Shown here in pieces: positions 1 to 10,730 of a stretch of 32,500 bases of DNA. Made by a program: the position numbers and the translations under genes. Numbering within the stretch: the first letter of the stretch is position 1; the number at the start of each line of letters is the position of its first letter. Below the pieces are notes generated by a model that saw nothing but the letters and a program-made list of their open reading frames with translations, ran no database searches and had not been told where the DNA came from. Origin of the DNA: Glandiceps talaboti (lineage: Eukaryota; Hemichordata; Enteropneusta; Spengelidae); assembly GCF_964340395.1 (NCBI RefSeq), contig NC_135570.1:16925322-16957821 (forward strand), read 5' to 3'.

Positions 1-925
1 TTTGGCTACGAAAATAGAACACAGGACACCATATAGCGTCTAAACATTCAGAGAATATTGACAATCATCAAATGACAGTCATGCAAATAGAATTCTGTTT
101 ATATCCTCATCTAGTCCAAGCAACACGTAGCCGTCAAAACAGTCAATCGACATATTGATAACAATGCAATTAACGTATCATTCCAAGGAACTTTTAACTT
201 ATATGGCTGGGATCAGAATTTACGGCAGGGGGGCCTTGGGGAGAAATAAGTTTTAGCCAAACAGTCTTTTCGCAGATCAACTACCCCCACCCCTTCGCGT
301 TCTCAAAAAATGTCACCCCCCCCCCTCCCCCCGAAATGAGCCCAAGAATTTTCGAAGCCCCTTCCCGGTTACACATATTTTAATATTTTAATGTATAATT
401 ATACAGTACCCCCCCCCCCCTGCTCCACTTCAGAGATGGTACACTAGATTAAGCTATCAGTGCAAAACAAATAGATGTGGGCTTTTCGAAAAGGGTATCA
501 CATTGGGCTGTACTTCGAAATACTTAGCCAGCAGTTTTTTTCTCTTTCAAACTTGATTCTGATAGCTAGTGGGGAGGAGTGTCCCTAAAAAGCTTGTTAG
601 CTTATAATCTTAATTTGCATAATTAATTAGATTTTTTATAATTAAGCAATATGTTAATTATGCAAGCTCCAATCATATCTTGTGTACAAAACTAATCGAT
701 CTAAGTATCAAATCAGTTAGACAGCCAATCATATCTATTGTACCAAACACAAATCAAATTATTTACAGATATTTCAACAACGCATAAATAAATTACATTT
801 ACAAGTAAACAATTAAATTAGTTATTCCACGATTTGCACGTATTTATGTGATAAAATTAATTGAATCAGATTGAATCAACCAACATAAGTTACCAACAAC
901 CCTCACATAATACAATCCCATGAAG
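1..925. other. Non-coding AT-rich stretch with a C-tract repeat
   Basis: No coding region is recognised. Positions 225-420 hold G-runs followed by long C-runs (316-332 and 409-420) in a setting that resembles the blocks at 4674-4746 (opposite strand) and 31030-31160, so this may be a decayed copy of one dispersed repeat. Positions 600-850 are strongly AT-rich without a clear unit. Confidence 0.35.
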
Positions 926-975
<50 letters not shown>

Positions 976-980
976 GAGGC

Positions 981-1042
<62 letters not shown>
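926..1042. repeat. (CAGA)n tetranucleotide microsatellite
   Basis: Near-perfect CAGA repeat over about 117 bp, with one interruption at about 974-981. Read on the minus strand it gives a long Ser-Val-Cys-Leu open frame (844-1065), which is a by-product of the repeat and not a gene. Confidence 0.95.
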
Positions 1043-2080
1043 CTACGAATGGACATACTTACCATATCGATTCATCAACAATTACCAGACAGGTAAACTA
1101 ACAAACCATACTATTGGCCAATCGATTAGTAACGAACTAACTCAAGTCGTTCTCCAAACAACACGAATGAATCCGTCACCGAATATCGTACACTGGCTAG
1201 TAGTTGACAGTGATGTAACTTATCGAATTTGGCCGATCCGATCACACAGTAGAGTAGTAAAACAGTCGTTATGTTGTATACTTTACAAGTTAGGATGAAA
1301 AGTGACCTTATACATTTTTAACTGACTGAGTGTTGTTTTTGACGGAAGTCTTTAATGAAGTGAGTGGAAAGGTTTCAAGTGTTTCAACTATTCATTTGTG
1401 CTAGCTTTCATAAATTTGTGTCCTCAAAATCAAAATCTGATGTGTTTGAAATTCTGAAGGGTCTTTGTATTCCTTTGTATAAAGGCATTCTATTTGCATA
1501 GGATTAAATATGTCGTTTGTTGTAATGTTAACTTGCCCTTATCATCTGGTGAAATAAAATCGTTTCTTCATCAAAATATGTTCTGATGGAAATTGTGGAA
1601 TAGTGGTGGTTTTAGCATTATGCATTCAAATTTCGAATATGAACATTGCACAGACATAGAAAAATTGTCTACCAATATTGTATGAACCAAGATAAACATA
1701 CATTTATAACATAACCTTTTCGGGGAATTATTTGACATTTCGCTACATGTCATCGTCAGGTTCGTTAAAAATGTTCCTAATTTTGCTTCTGCCATTGTGA
1801 TTTCACCGTCTTGCTCGGAGATACCATCTCTAAATATTTTAACAATTTTAAAATGAAAATATGTAGATAGAATGTGTTTCCTTATAAATACTAAATATTA
1901 AAATATTAACTGAAGACAAAACTAACCCTTCAAGCATCATATGACCTTCCAGAAAATGTCGCTTGTATATTATAGCAATTGAATCGCACGCTTGGAAGCG
2001 CACAAAACATTTGGGAATTTGGGAGAGTTTCAGGAATATCCGTAAACTCCAGCATGTGTATTTAATCGGGTGGGGGGGGA
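1043..2080. other. Gene-less stretch; possible decayed Penelope-like relic
   Basis: No convincing gene. On the minus strand, 1733-1759 carries the exact hammerhead-type box CTGACGA, a 6-bp stem (TGACAT with ATGTCA) and GAAATGTC. This is similar in layout to the 3' region of the two PLE copies nearby. The 74-residue minus-strand frame across it (1571-1795) may be a remnant of such an element. This is inference; the rest of the stretch shows nothing recognisable. Confidence 0.2.
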
Positions 2081-2097
2081 GTATATATATATATATA
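2081..2097. repeat. Short (TA)n tract at the 3' border of PLE copy 1
   Basis: About 16 bp of TA repeat abuts the 3' end of Penelope-like copy 1. The same motif, over 100 bp long, borders the other end of this copy at 3240-3344. Confidence 0.8.
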
Positions 2098-2140
2098 AAT
2101 GCATAAGGAACTAATAAACCAGTCCGTATATTTAGCTGTT

Positions 2141-2178
2141 AAATCCGACGTTTCGAATAAATATTCTTTTTCAAAGGA
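2141..2178 (-). other. Hammerhead-like motif in the 3' region of PLE copy 1
   Basis: Minus strand: TTTGAAAAAG, then a stem GAAT/ATTC, then GAAACGTCGG. The layout follows a hammerhead ribozyme (CUGANGA box, stem II, GAAA, cleavage-site GUC), which published work reports in Penelope-like elements. The first box departs from CUGANGA at two core bases and stem III would lack a loop, so a cleaving ribozyme is unlikely in this copy. Copy 2 has the same sequence. Confidence 0.35.
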
Positions 2179-2353
2179 AAAATTGGCGAGACACAAAAAT
2201 GCCAGGTCAAAACCCGAACATTTTCTAAATATAATGGAACAGAACCGCGCGTGATATATATAAACGGTTATACGTGGGATAAGTTCTAAAATTCGCACGC
2301 ACCAAATAGAACCCAATAGAATACGCCTGAAATTTAAAAAAAATACCCAGTTT

Positions 2354-3355
<1,002 letters not shown>

Positions 3356-3362
3356 CATATAT

Positions 3363-3402
3363 ATGCCGCCATCATATATATATATATATATGATGGCGGC
3401 AT
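3363..3402. repeat. Perfect 40-nt palindrome with GC-rich arm ends
   Basis: The sequence starts ATGCCGCCATCA, runs through TA repeats and ends TGATGGCGGCAT. It is fully self-complementary over 40 nt with no mismatch and lies 18 bp beyond the (TA)52 tract. It would readily form a hairpin or cruciform. Confidence 0.9.
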
Positions 3403-4240
3403 CGACACAGACCATATACATAGCTGATCATATAAACGGTAGCAGAACACGACTGGTTCTAAAAAGTGACTCTTCATTTTGGCGCCAACTAAACATAAGT
3501 CTGTTGTTGTGCATCACAGTCCACACATCATATTGTTGACTGTCTAAGGGGTTCACACTTCACATTGTTGACTGCCTAAGGGGTACTCTCATTTCACGAC
3601 TATAGGCTAACTGACCGTGGCAATTCAAAGGGTACTTAACGCGCAATTTGACTCAATCAAAAGTTCATAATAAACTGATCTTATCGGTTACAAATCACTT
3701 TTAAAGTACCGAGAACGTTACCTTTTATCAGTTTGCTGTCAATAGACGTGTTAGTTTTGCCCTTCAAAAGGAGACAGGTCCGCCATCGTTTAGTGCTCGC
3801 TGCTACCATAAATCACGTCCATGACAGTCAGCCTCTTGTTTCGATCAATGAGGAATCGTGCAAAATGATATATGAACCATTTCAAGTTAATGATCAAACT
3901 TCTGCCATATAACACGGTTTACCATAATGGGTATTGAATTTATAGAAATGGTTGCTACCTTAAACGATCTCAGGTCGATTATGCCTTCGCTCGGGTTCAA
4001 ATTTGGTAGGTACGATACAAGTCGTGTGCTAAGGGGAGAACCATTTGATTTCTGGGGGGGGTGGATATGGCAGCAAATTTCTTCCCATCACTGTGACAGC
4101 AAATATAGAAGTGTGTGTATAATACCCTTTTCTTGAGACCCGGTGTCTGGCCCAGGTCAATGTCTGAGCATGTATAACACATTTACACAAATTGTCAGAA
4201 TTAGAAATACTAATACATTTACTGATTAATGTGATTGAAC
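3403..4240. other. Gene-less unique stretch
   Basis: No gene recognised. The only structure is a short tandem duplication at about 3530-3590, where TTGTTGACTG and CTAAGGGGT each occur twice about 35 bp apart. The 69-residue plus-strand frame at 3927-4136 has no recognisable motif. Confidence 0.4.
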
Positions 4241-4241
4241 T

Positions 4242-4353
4242 GGGGGGGGGGGGGCAAAAGGCCGGGGATGGGGCCAAAATGACCAGGGGGCAACGGGCCG
4301 GGGACAAAATGCTGGATGGGGCAACGGGCCTGGGGGCAAAAGGACGGAGGCAA
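4242..4353 (+). repeat. G-rich degenerate repeat with quadruplex potential
   Basis: A run of 13 G (4242-4254) is followed by at least six further G-tracts of 3-5, spaced by short A/C-rich linkers built on variants of GGGGCAAAAGG, GGGGCAACGGGCC and GGGGACAAAATG. The pattern is a degenerate minisatellite and meets the simple rule for G-quadruplex formation on the plus strand. The proline-rich minus-strand frames across it are repeat artefacts. Confidence 0.6.
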
Positions 4354-4477
4354 CGGATCTGCTTCCCATAATTGCTTATTGCACTGTATGAATGGCACCA
4401 TATAAGGTCATTGAATTTATCTATATGACAGAAACATAACAAATACGACACTTGTATTATCACATCCCCTTATATGG

Positions 4478-4637
4478 TAATATTGTATTTGTAAGACCTA
4501 CTGAGATGACAAACCCGAGATGACAAACCACCCCATGTGGTATTTGTAAGACCGACTTAGGCGATGACGAAGGACACCACAACATGATATTTGTAAGATG
4601 ACATACGACACCACGTGGTATTTGTAAGACCGAGTGT
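4478..4637 (+). repeat. Degenerate short tandem repeat, left part
   Basis: Repeats of a unit of roughly 35-45 bp with the blocks GATGAC, GACACCAC and GGTATTTGTAAGACCGA. The same family resumes in the same orientation at 6749-6870. The left part stops after GTAAGACCGA and the right part resumes with CTTAGATGACGAAGG. In an unbroken unit (about 4540-4570) these two pieces are contiguous, so an insertion has split the array. Confidence 0.65.
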
Positions 4638-4733
4638 CCAGATTTGACTGCCAGGGGTGCCCGGATGATTTTCGGGGGGGCATCAATTATTCCAAGGAAA
4701 AATTAGGGGGGGGGGGGGGTAAACAAAAATTTT

Positions 4734-5056
4734 CTAGGGGGGGGGGTCATGAAAAAAAATGATTATTGAATGCAACAATAAATCATCAGCAATTCTGCCA
4801 CTTCTCAAAGTAATTTGTCTGCGAGGATGTGCAAGACTTGTTTCATCACTATCAGTGTTATCATCAGTACATGAATTTTCTGAGCTATCAGTATCACAAT
4901 TGTCACTATCACTGACTAGAACATGCATTACAGAAGTGTCACTTTCAGTCTCAGAGTCACAACTATCTGTTTCACTCATACCCATGATATTAGTTTTAAT
5001 TTCATTTGCAGTCATTTTTCTAGATCTAAATTCTGGTGTTCCTATTATGTGAGTTT
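4734..5056 (-). pseudogene. Acidic Ser/Asp-rich open frame, unidentified
   Basis: Minus-strand frame of about 90-105 residues. It reads THIIGTPEFRSRKMTANEIK, then a strongly acidic Ser/Asp/Thr segment (about residues 20-70 from the Met), then RRQITLRSGRIADD, and ends in the G-tract. The basic RKMTANEI segment followed by acidic Ser/Asp runs loosely recalls the N-terminus of some piggyBac-type transposases, but no catalytic domain follows and the surrounding inverted repeats are not of piggyBac type. It may equally be a host exon fragment or chance. I do not recognise a function. Confidence 0.2.
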
Positions 5057-5144
5057 TTTTAGAGTATTAAGTTTTCGAAGTATTCATTGGCAGAGAAGGA
5101 TTGGCGCTTTACAATAAAGTGTTCTTGTTCATTTGTAATTGTAT

Positions 5145-5257
5145 GCATACATACATACATACGTGTGTACGTGCGTGCATGCGTGCATGCATGCATGCAT
5201 GCATACATCCATACATGCATACATACATACATACATACATACATACATACATACATA
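5145..5257. repeat. (CATA)n/(GCAT)n microsatellite at the 3' border of PLE copy 2
   Basis: A regular CATA repeat with an inner stretch drifting to GCAT and GTGC variants. It abuts the 3' end of PLE copy 2, and the same CATA motif lies at that copy's other end (6602-6654). Confidence 0.95.
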
Positions 5258-5303
5258 GAAATGCATAAGGAACTAATAAACCAGTCCGTATATATAGCTG
5301 TTA

Positions 5304-5341
5304 AATCCGACGTTTCGAATAAATATTCTTTTTCAAAGGAA
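5304..5341 (-). other. Hammerhead-like motif in the 3' region of PLE copy 2
   Basis: Same arrangement as in copy 1: TTTGAAAAAG, stem GAAT/ATTC and GAAACGTCGG. The two copies are identical here, so the departures from the hammerhead core were present before they separated. Confidence 0.35.
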
Positions 5342-5522
5342 AAATTGGCGAGACAGAGAAATGCCAGGTGAAAACCCGAACATTTCTAAATATAATGGAA
5401 CAAAACCGCGCGTGATATAAATAAACGGTTATACGTGGGATAAGTTCTTAAATTCGCACGCACCTAATAGAACCCAATAGAATACGCCTGAAATTTAAAA
5501 AAATACCCAATAATCATGATAA

Positions 5523-6601
5523 TTAGATTGGGAAAGACGAGAATAATCTATTAATTCCAAGGGGTGCCAGCGTTCAAAGACGGAAAATGATTTCTTCTTC
5601 CTTCAACCTCAAAGCTTTCTCATCACCAGAAACCTTACAAATTCCTGAAATGGACATATCTGATACATTATGATCGTTTGTAATAAAATGCATAGATACG
5701 GGATAGTTACGATTCTTTTGTCTGGTCAAACGGAGATGTTCCACGAAACGATCACCAAGACGACGTACAGTTGAACCTATATATAGAAAACCACATTTTT
5801 GACATGTAATGCAATACACTACATTAGTACTAATACAAGTAAATCTACTTGTAACAGGCACACTGTTCTTAGGGCCAACAACATGATTAGTATTAATAAT
5901 GAAACGACATGTACCACATCGAGTACGATCGCACGGAAAAGAACCAGCATTAACTTCCAATTCACGTTGTTCTGTACGTACCACCATATCTCTAAGACTG
6001 GTATCACGACGCCAAGCTGTTAATGGTACTGCAGGAAACAATGAATTGGTAACCCTATTAGAACGTAAGATATTAAAATGCTTGTATATTATGTTTTTAA
6101 CTCTAGTTGAAAAGGGATGGTATGTAAGAGCTAGTATGGGACGATCGTTGTTACTCCTCTAATCATGTGATTTGATACAATCTTCCCTAGACAAAGATGA
6201 TACTTTATGTAAAGCCGCGTTGGTAACAGACATAGGATAACCACGTTGATGGAAGTACGCGCAAAATTCAGCAGACCTATTTCTGAAATCCAAATCACTA
6301 CTACAAATACGACGTAGACGAAGTAATTGTGAATAGGGAATGGAATCTTTACACTTATTAGGATGTGATGAACCATACTGCAAATATGAATGTGAATCAG
6401 TAGGTTTAGTATAAATAGATGTAGCTATATCATCACCATCAATCCTAAGGGAGATGTCAAGGAAATTGATAGTTAGTTCTGAAATATCATAAGTATACTG
6501 AATAGCAGGATTAAAATTACATATGTAGTTAATAAACTGCATAAGGTCCTCAAGTTTGAGTGATGCTGCACCAACGCCGTCATCAATAAATCGTTTATAT
6601 A
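5523..6601 (-). pseudogene. PLE reverse transcriptase C-terminus plus GIY-YIG endonuclease, two stops
   Basis: The fragment opens with LYKRFIDDGVG, the RT catalytic motif C (Tyr/Phe-x-Asp-Asp), then [45 protein letters not shown] and FHQRGYP, all typical of PLE RTs. One TAG at 6159-6161 replaces the Gln codon kept in copy 1. The frame then continues without shift through [19 protein letters not shown] and [11 protein letters not shown] into the nuclease: Cys cluster, VVYCITCQKCGFLYIGST, DRFVEHL and LKEEEIIFRL. A TGA (5574-5576) is followed by TLAPLGINRLF and TAA at 5523-5525. PLEs usually continue through this Leu-Lys/Arg-Thr-Leu-x-Pro-x-Gly segment, so the TGA is probably premature. RT motifs upstream of the catalytic Asp pair are absent. 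Confidence 0.9.
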
Positions 6602-6654
6602 GACATACATACATACATACATACATACATACATACATACATACATACATACAT
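6602..6654. repeat. (CATA)n microsatellite at the 5' border of PLE copy 2
   Basis: About 52 bp of uninterrupted CATA repeat starting where PLE similarity ends and running into TTTTTTCCAAGC. It codes the Tyr-Val-Cys-Met run at the start of the minus-strand frame. Confidence 0.95.
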
Positions 6655-6748
6655 TTTTTCCAAGCTTTTGTAGGGAGGTATGAAAAAAATACACAAGGAA
6701 AAAGGGAAATCCTCCAGGGTCCCCCTGGAAGTAAAATCTGGACACTCC

Positions 6749-6870
6749 CTTAGATGACGAAGGACACCACAACACGGTATTTGTAAGATGACATACGATA
6801 CCACTTGGTATTTGTCAGATCGTCTTAGATGACAAATGATAGAACATGGTATTTGTAAGACCGATGATGA
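6749..6870 (+). repeat. Degenerate short tandem repeat, right part
   Basis: Resumes the 4478-4637 array in the same orientation, with GATGACGAAGGACACCACAA and GGTATTTGTAAGA blocks, decaying by about 6870. Together with the left part it brackets the inserted interval. Confidence 0.6.
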
Positions 6871-7458
6871 CAAACAACACAACAATATTTGCTGTGATGA
6901 CTCAAAACCAAGTACACAAAATACTATTTATGTTACTGCGCATGCATTTCAACATCTGTCAAGTGTAGCTCATATGGTTACTGTGGTGATACCTAAATCA
7001 AAACAAAGCACCAAACAAACGAACAATATAGGATTTTATAGATCCAAAGGGGTTAAAATTTCCCGCGGTTATATTTTATTTGCTGGTGCTAATCGTTTAT
7101 AATCATTTGCGAAATTTCCTTGCTGTTCTTAATCTAACAAGTGACCTGCTCACACACAATGGTAAGAGTTATGAGATTTTAAATTAAACCAATTACCGCT
7201 TTCTCTCCTTTCTGCACGTGTATTAATTATACGCGTGTGCTGACAGTGACGCCAAAGGGAAACTTGTGCACTTCGCCTTATCTATATATCTTACACACGT
7301 ATGATTCATTACCCTGTAATAACCATGCAGCACGTCATCCAGTTTGTCAAACATAAATTTCATTATCTCTAAAACTTTAAACGATTATACTTGTATAGAA
7401 ATTATGAGAACTAACACAAAGTCCGGAGAACAAATGAAGTTCCAGAAAAGTGAAGACT
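6871..7458. other. Gene-less unique stretch
   Basis: No gene or repeat recognised. The plus-strand frame reaching 7102 starts within the degenerate repeat and shows no domain. Confidence 0.4.
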
Positions 7459-9233
7459 GAAAAAATCACGACTAAATTGTCAATAGATTATCCATCAGCT
7501 TAGAAAAAATCACGACTAAATTGTCAATAGATTATCCATCAGCTTAGAAAAAATCACGACTAAATTGTCAATAGATTATCCATCAGCTTAGAAAAAATCA
7601 CGACTAAATTGTCAATAGATTATCCATCAGCTTAGAAAAAATCACGACTAAATTGTCAATAGATTATCCATCAGCTTACAAAAAATCACGACTAAATTGT
7701 CAATAGATTATCCATCAGCTTAGAAAAAATCACGACTAAATTGTCAATAGATTATCCATCAGCTTACAAAAAATCACGACTAAATTGTCAATAGATTATC
7801 CATCAGCTTAGAAAAAATCACGACTAAATTGTCAATAGATTATCCATCAGCTTAGAAAAAATCACGACTAAATTGTCAATAGATTATCCATCAGCTTACA
7901 AAAAATCACGACTAAATTGTCAATAGATTATCCATCAGCTTAGAAAAAATCACGACTAAATTGTCAATAGATTATCCATCAGCTTAGAAAAAATCACGAC
8001 TAAATTGTCAATAGATTATCCATCAGCTTAGAAAAAATCACGACTAAATTGTCAATAGATTATCCATCAGCTTAGAAAAAATCACGACTAAATTGTCAAT
8101 AGATTATCCATCAGCTTAGAAAAAATCACGACTAAATTGTCAATAGATTATCCATCAGCTTAGAAAAAATCACGACTAAATTGTCAATAGATTATCCATC
8201 AGCTTAGAAAAAATCACGACTAAATTGTCAATAGATTATCCATCAGCTTAGAAAAAATCACGACTAAATTGTCAATAGATTATCCATCAGCTTACAAAAA
8301 ATCACGACTAAATTGTCAATAGATTATCCATCAGCTTACAAAAAATCACGACTAAATTGTCAATAGATTATCCATCAGCTTAGAAAAAATCACGACTAAA
8401 TTGTCAATAGATTATCCATCAGCTTACAAAAAATCACGACTAAATTGTCAATAGATTATCCATCAGCTTAGAAAAAATCACGACTAAATTGTCAATAGAT
8501 TATCCATCAGCTTAGAAAAAATCACGACTAAATTGTCAATAGATTATCCATCAGCTTAGAAAAAATCACGACTAAATTGTCAATAGATTATCCATCAGCT
8601 TAGAAAAAATCACGACTAAATTGTCAATAGATTATCCATCAGCTTAGAAAAAATCACGACTAAATTGTCAATAGATTATCCATCAGCTTACAAAAAATCA
8701 CGACTAAATTGTCAATAGATTATCCATCAGCTTAGAAAAAATCACGACTAAATTGTCAATAGATTATCCATCAGCTTAGAAAAAATCACGACTAAATTGT
8801 CAATAGATTATCCATCAGCTTAGAAAAAATCACGACTAAATTGTCAATAGATTATCCATCAGCTTAGAAAAAATCACGACTAAATTGTCAATAGATTATC
8901 CATCAGCTTACAAAAAATCACGACTAAATTGTCAATAGATTATCCATCAGCTTAGAAAAAATCACGACTAAATTGTCAATAGATTATCCATCAGCTTACA
9001 AAAAATCACGACTAAATTGTCAATAGATTATCCATCAGCTTACAAAAAATCACGACTAAATTGTCAATATATTATCCATCAGCTTAGAAAAAATCACGAC
9101 TAAATTGTCAATAGATTATCCATCAGCTTAGAAAAAATCACGACTAAATTGTCAATAGATTATCCATCAGCTTAGAAAAAATCACGACTAAATTGTCAAT
9201 AGATTATCCATCAGCTTAGAAAAAATCACGACT
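7459..9233. repeat. 44-bp minisatellite, 40 units plus 15 bp
   Basis: Exact 44-bp period: units start at 7459 + 44k up to 9219. The unit contains AAAAAATCACGACTAAATTG and GATTATCCATCAGCTTA. Units are identical except for the base before the A-run, which is G in most units and C in ten (units starting 7679, 7767, 7899, 8295, 8339, 8427, 8691, 8911, 8999, 9043), and one G-to-T change at about 9070. Such homogeneity implies very recent expansion or continuous conversion. Confidence 0.98.
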
Positions 9234-9360
9234 CTTGGTGAATTTTATGACATGAATATAACAACAATTATCTCCTAAACCATGTAAGACGTAAATCTAA
9301 GTCACGTCAAGTCACATCAAGTCAATGTCAGGTTACGTCAAATCATTTCAAATAACCTGA

Positions 9361-10730
9361 CCAAGTGTGCATGTTGTATACCCTAACCCGTCAACACTAG
9401 CCAAGTGTGCATGTTCTGTACCCTAACCCATTAACACTAGCCAAGTGTGTATGATGTGTACCCTAACCCGTCAACACTAGCCATGTGTGCATGTTCTGTA
9501 CCCTAACCCGTCAACACTAGCCAAGTGTGCATGTTCTGTACCCTAACCCATTAACACTAGCCAAGTGTGTATGCTGTGTACCCTAACCCATTAACACTAG
9601 CCAAGTGTGTATGATGTGTACCCTAACCCGTTAACACTAGCCAAGTGTGTATGCTGTGTACCCTAACCCGTTAACACTAGCCAAGTGTGCATGTTGTGCA
9701 CCCTAGTCCACTGACACTAGCCAAGTATGCATGCTGTGTACCCTAAGCCGTTGACACTAGCCAAGTGTGTATGCTGTGTACCCTAGTCCACTAACTCTAG
9801 CCAAGTGTGTATGCTGTGTACCCTAACCCGTTAACACTGGCAAAGTTTCTATGCTGTGTATCCTAACCCGTTAACACTAGCCAAGTGTGCATGTTGTGTA
9901 CCCTAACCCATTAACACTAGCCAAGTGTGTATGCTGTGTACCCTAACCCGTTAACACTAGCCAAGTGTGCATGTTCTGTACCCTAACCCATTAACACTAG
10001 CCAAGTGTGTATGCTGTGTACCCTAACCCGTTAACACTAGCCAAGTGTGCATGTTGTGTACCCTAACCCATTAACACTAGCAAAGAGTGTATGCTGTGTA
10101 CCCTAACCCATTAACACTAGCCAAGTGTGCATGTTGTGTACCCTAACCCATTAACACTAGCCAAGTGTGTATGCTGTGTACCCTAGTCCACTAACACTAG
10201 CCAAGTGTGTATGCTGTGTACCCTAACCCGTTAACACTAGCCAAGTGTGTATGTTGTGTACCCTAACCCGTTAACACTAGCCAAGTGTGTATGCTGTGTA
10301 CCCTAACCCATTAACACTAGCCAAGTGTGCATGTTGTGCACCCTAGTCCACTGACACTAGCCAAGTATGCATGCTGTGTACCCTAACCCGTTGACACTAG
10401 CCAAGTGTGTATGCTGTGTACCCTAGTCCACTAACTCTAGCCAAGTGTGTATGCTGTGTACCCTAACCCGTTAACACTGGCAAAGTTTCTATGCTGTGTA
10501 TCCTAACCCGTTAACACTAGCCAAGTGTGTATGCTGTGTACCCTAACCCATTAACACTAGCCAAGTGTGTATGCTGTGTACCCTAACCCGTTAACACTAG
10601 CCAAGTGTGTATGCTGTGTACCCTAACCCACTAACACTAGCCAAGTGTGTATGTTGTGTACCCTAACCCGTTAACACTAGCCAAGTGTGTATGTTGTGTA
10701 CCCTAACCCGTTAACACAGGCTAAGTGTGT
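9361..10730. repeat. 40-bp minisatellite with telomere-like core, 34 units
   Basis: 40-bp period containing CCAAGTGTG, ATG(C/T)TGTGTA and ACCCTAACCCGTTAACACTA. Variants include CCCTAGTCCACT, GCAAAGTTTCTATG and TATCCTAACCC. A distinctive run of variant units at about 9680-9880 recurs at about 10320-10520, giving a 640-bp (16-unit) higher-order repeat. The core CCCTAACCC resembles the metazoan telomere hexamer but occurs once per unit, so this is not a telomere. Confidence 0.97.

Larger units (their letters stand above)
5259..6601 (-). mobile_element. Penelope-like retroelement copy 2 (5'-truncated)
   Basis: Minus-strand remnant of the same element as copy 1, extending further 5' so that the last part of the RT palm is kept. 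Order from 5' to 3': RT from the catalytic motif onward, thumb-like region, linker, GIY-YIG nuclease, 3' non-coding region of about 265 bp ending in GCATTT. It is flanked on both sides by (CATA)n and lies within the TIR-bounded interval 4638-6748. The 5' break falls directly at (CATA)n, just upstream of the FIDD motif. Confidence 0.9.
4638..6748. mobile_element. Putative TIR-bounded insertion carrying PLE copy 2
   Basis: The left end reads GAGTGTCCAGATTT and the right end is its exact complement AAATCTGGACACTC. The match extends with mismatches to about 42 bp (4638-4678 against 6705-6748), including CCAGGGG and GGATTT blocks. The interval interrupts a tandem repeat that continues on both sides. 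Inside lie G-runs, an acidic open frame (4734-5056), a (CATA)n tract and PLE copy 2. No transposase is recognised and no target-site duplication is clear. It could instead be two facing copies of a short element that moved with the repeats. Confidence 0.45.

Noticed and set aside
844-1065. Ser-Val-Cys-Leu repeat frame
   Set aside because: Direct translation of the (CAGA)n microsatellite.
5574-5576. TGA as a selenocysteine codon in the PLE
   Set aside because: The position is normally Lys or Arg in the family, not Cys or a redox site, and no SECIS-like structure was identified.
7459-10730. CRISPR array
   Set aside because: Units are contiguous with no unique spacers, and the genome context is eukaryotic.
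9361-10730. True telomere or chromosome end
   Set aside because: CCCTAACCC occurs once per 40-bp unit, not as pure hexamer tandem repeats, and unique DNA lies on both sides.
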